Shown in pieces: positions 62,951 through 64,000 of a stretch of DNA of 64,000 nt. The notes beneath the pieces were generated by a model. The model did no database searches and was not told the DNA's origin. It saw only the letters and a program-made list of their open reading frames with translations. The position numbers were made by a program, and so were the translations under genes. Numbering within the stretch: position 1 is the stretch's first letter; each line of letters opens with the position of its first letter. The DNA comes from Bordetella sp. (GTDB lineage Bacteria; Pseudomonadota; Gammaproteobacteria; Burkholderiales; Burkholderiaceae_B). Location of the stretch: the NCBI GenBank assembly GCA_022818765.1, contig CP063810.1:483052-547051 (forward strand). The letters are read 5' to 3'.

Positions 62951-64000
62951 GATAATATTAGCAGTGAAGAAAGACCTATAAATGTGAATATTATGCTTAT
63001 AATCCAAAACCTAATTACAATATGATTTTCTTTCCAGTTGTTTAATTCAAAATGATGATGCAAAGGAGACATTCTAAATATTCTCCTTCCAAATCCATTT
63101 CTATATTTTGTGTATTTGAACCAAAAAACTTGTACAATCACTGAAATTGTTTCAATTACAAATATACCTCCCATTACAAAAAATGTGATTTCTTGCCTTA
63201 AAACAATTGATATTATTGCTAATATTGCTCCTAATGATAAAGATCCAACATCACCCATGAATACTTTTGCTGGATATGCATTAAACCATAAGAAAGCTAA
63301 ACCTGATCCTGAAATTGATGCACATAAAACAAGCAATTCCGAAGCTCCAGGTACATAATTAAGAGCAAAATATCTTGAGTAATGTATATTACCTACAATA
63401 TATGAAAAAATCCCCAGAGCACTTGCTATTATTACAATAGGCATTATTGCTAAACCATCTAAACCATCAGTTAAATTTATTGCATTGCTAGAAGCAACAA
63501 TAACAAGGAAAGCAAGAACAATAAAGCTAAATAAACTAAGTGGATAATTCACGGATTTAAAAAAAGGAACAGTTAAATTAGTTTGATGTGGTAAATCTAT
63601 AAATATAAATTTGTTTGAAATCCAATCTCTGAATATTGACCATAATTCAGAATTATTAGATGCGGAAATAGAAAGAGCTAGGAAAAATGCAATAATTATT
63701 GCAATAATTGATTGGTATAAAAACTTATTCCTTGCTTTGATTCCTCTAAAATTTGAATAAATTATTTTATAATAATCATCTATCCAACCAATCAAACCAA
63801 AACAAAACACAGCTAGGATTACAATCCAAATAAATCGATTATTCCAATCAGCCCATAAAAATAAACTAATTATTATTGTTGTTAAAATTAATAACCCACC
63901 CATAGTAGGAGTATTTTTTTTTACAAGATGAGATTTAGGTCCAAATTTTCTAATAGATTGACAAATTTCCATATTTATTAGTTTTTGCACTATATTTTTT
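62947..64000 (-). CDS. mraY: Phospho-MurNAc-pentapeptide transferase (5' part outside window)
   Basis: Integral membrane enzyme that makes lipid I on undecaprenyl phosphate. The frame is open to the right edge. Family members start about 60 residues further upstream, so the ORF start at a GTG near 63990 is not the true start. KSHLVKKNTPTMGGLLIL, GLIGWIDDYYK, NAINLTDGLDGLAI, FNAYPAKVFMGDVGSLSLG and MSPLHHHFEL carry the catalytic Asp residues and the HHH motif. About nine TM segments are visible. Coupled to murD by overlap. Confidence 0.96.
   Translation of the reverse strand, partial: KNIVQKLINMEICQSIRKFGPKSHLVKKNTPTMGGLLILTTIIISLFLWADWNNRFIWIVILAVFCFGLIGWIDDYYKIIYSNFRGIKARNKFLYQSIIAIIIAFFLALSISASNNSELWSIFRDWISNKFIFIDLPHQTNLTVPFFKSVNYPLSLFSFIVLAFLVIVASSNAINLTDGLDGLAIMPIVIIASALGIFSYIVGNIHYSRYFALNYVPGASELLVLCASISGSGLAFLWFNAYPAKVFMGDVGSLSLGAILAIISIVLRQEITFFVMGGIFVIETISVIVQVFWFKYTKYRNGFGRRIFRMSPLHHHFELNNWKENHIVIRFWIISIIFTFIGLSSLLILS

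Noticed and set aside
1..64000. Undescribed multi-gene system, mobile element, CRISPR or toxin-antitoxin locus
   Set aside because: Nearly every reading frame is a known housekeeping gene in conserved order; no repeats of CRISPR type, transposases, integrases or paired small genes were found.

Overview
The window reads as a stretch of a reduced, AT-rich (about 30% GC by eye, not counted) betaproteobacterial genome. Gene order is that of Burkholderiales/Alcaligenaceae in many blocks: tig-clpP-clpX, dapC-dapD-dapE, ribF-ileS-lspA-coaBC-dut, leuC-leuD-leuB-asd-truA, tsaE-amiC-mutL-miaA, hda-HAD-pcnB-folK, glyQ-glyS-plsC, hemC-hemD-hemY and the ftsZ end of the dcw cluster. Neighbours expected in free-living relatives are missing from these blocks: purM, gmhB, fimV and trp genes, hemX, ftsW, and rpmI-rplT after infC. 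There are no insertion sequences, phage genes, CRISPR arrays or foreign islands. This fits a host-restricted symbiont such as the trypanosomatid symbionts (Kinetoplastibacterium-like); that placement is inference.

Layout. 1-3.1 kb: protein quality control and a cold-shock gene with a long leader. 3.7-10.5 kb: tRNA-Leu, the succinylase lysine/DAP genes, uvrD and a fatty acid desaturase. 11-17.2 kb: FAD synthesis, IleRS, lipoprotein signal peptidase, CoA synthesis and dUTPase. 17.3-20.2 kb: infC, thrS and tRNA-Val. 20.3-26.8 kb: truA, asd, leuBDC and aroC. 27-34.2 kb: a dead dusA, thrB, a membrane protein, ppa and a decaying heme block (hemC intact, hemD frameshifted, hemY ruined). 34.3-44.1 kb: fumC, tsaE, amidase, mutL, miaA, hda, a HAD phosphatase, pcnB and folK. 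44.2-49.7 kb: GlyRS, plsC and pyk. 49.8-64 kb: secA, a DUF721 gene, lpxC, then ftsZ-ftsA-(ftsQ lost)-ddlB-murC-murG-(ftsW lost)-murD-mraY. The retained functions are essential amino acid supply (lysine, leucine, threonine, chorismate), cofactors, translation, and envelope growth and division.

The most striking feature is a consistent lesion pattern. Fifteen single-base deletions, nearly all in runs of A or G on the coding strand, interrupt otherwise well-conserved genes, several of them essential (ileS twice, ftsA, ribF, coaBC, dapD). I found no single-base insertion in those genes. The two clear pseudogenes, dusA and hemY, instead show mixed damage: nonsense codons, a 4-bp duplication and a +1 insertion. 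The one-sided pattern may be consensus error at homopolymers, transcriptional slippage rescue, or early real decay; the sequence alone cannot decide.

Other points are a ThrRS whose editing site has lost three of its four metal-type ligand residues, an infC that appears to start at AUA, a cold-shock leader that can mask its own ribosome binding site, and three long perfect inverted repeats. I did not find a new multi-gene system.
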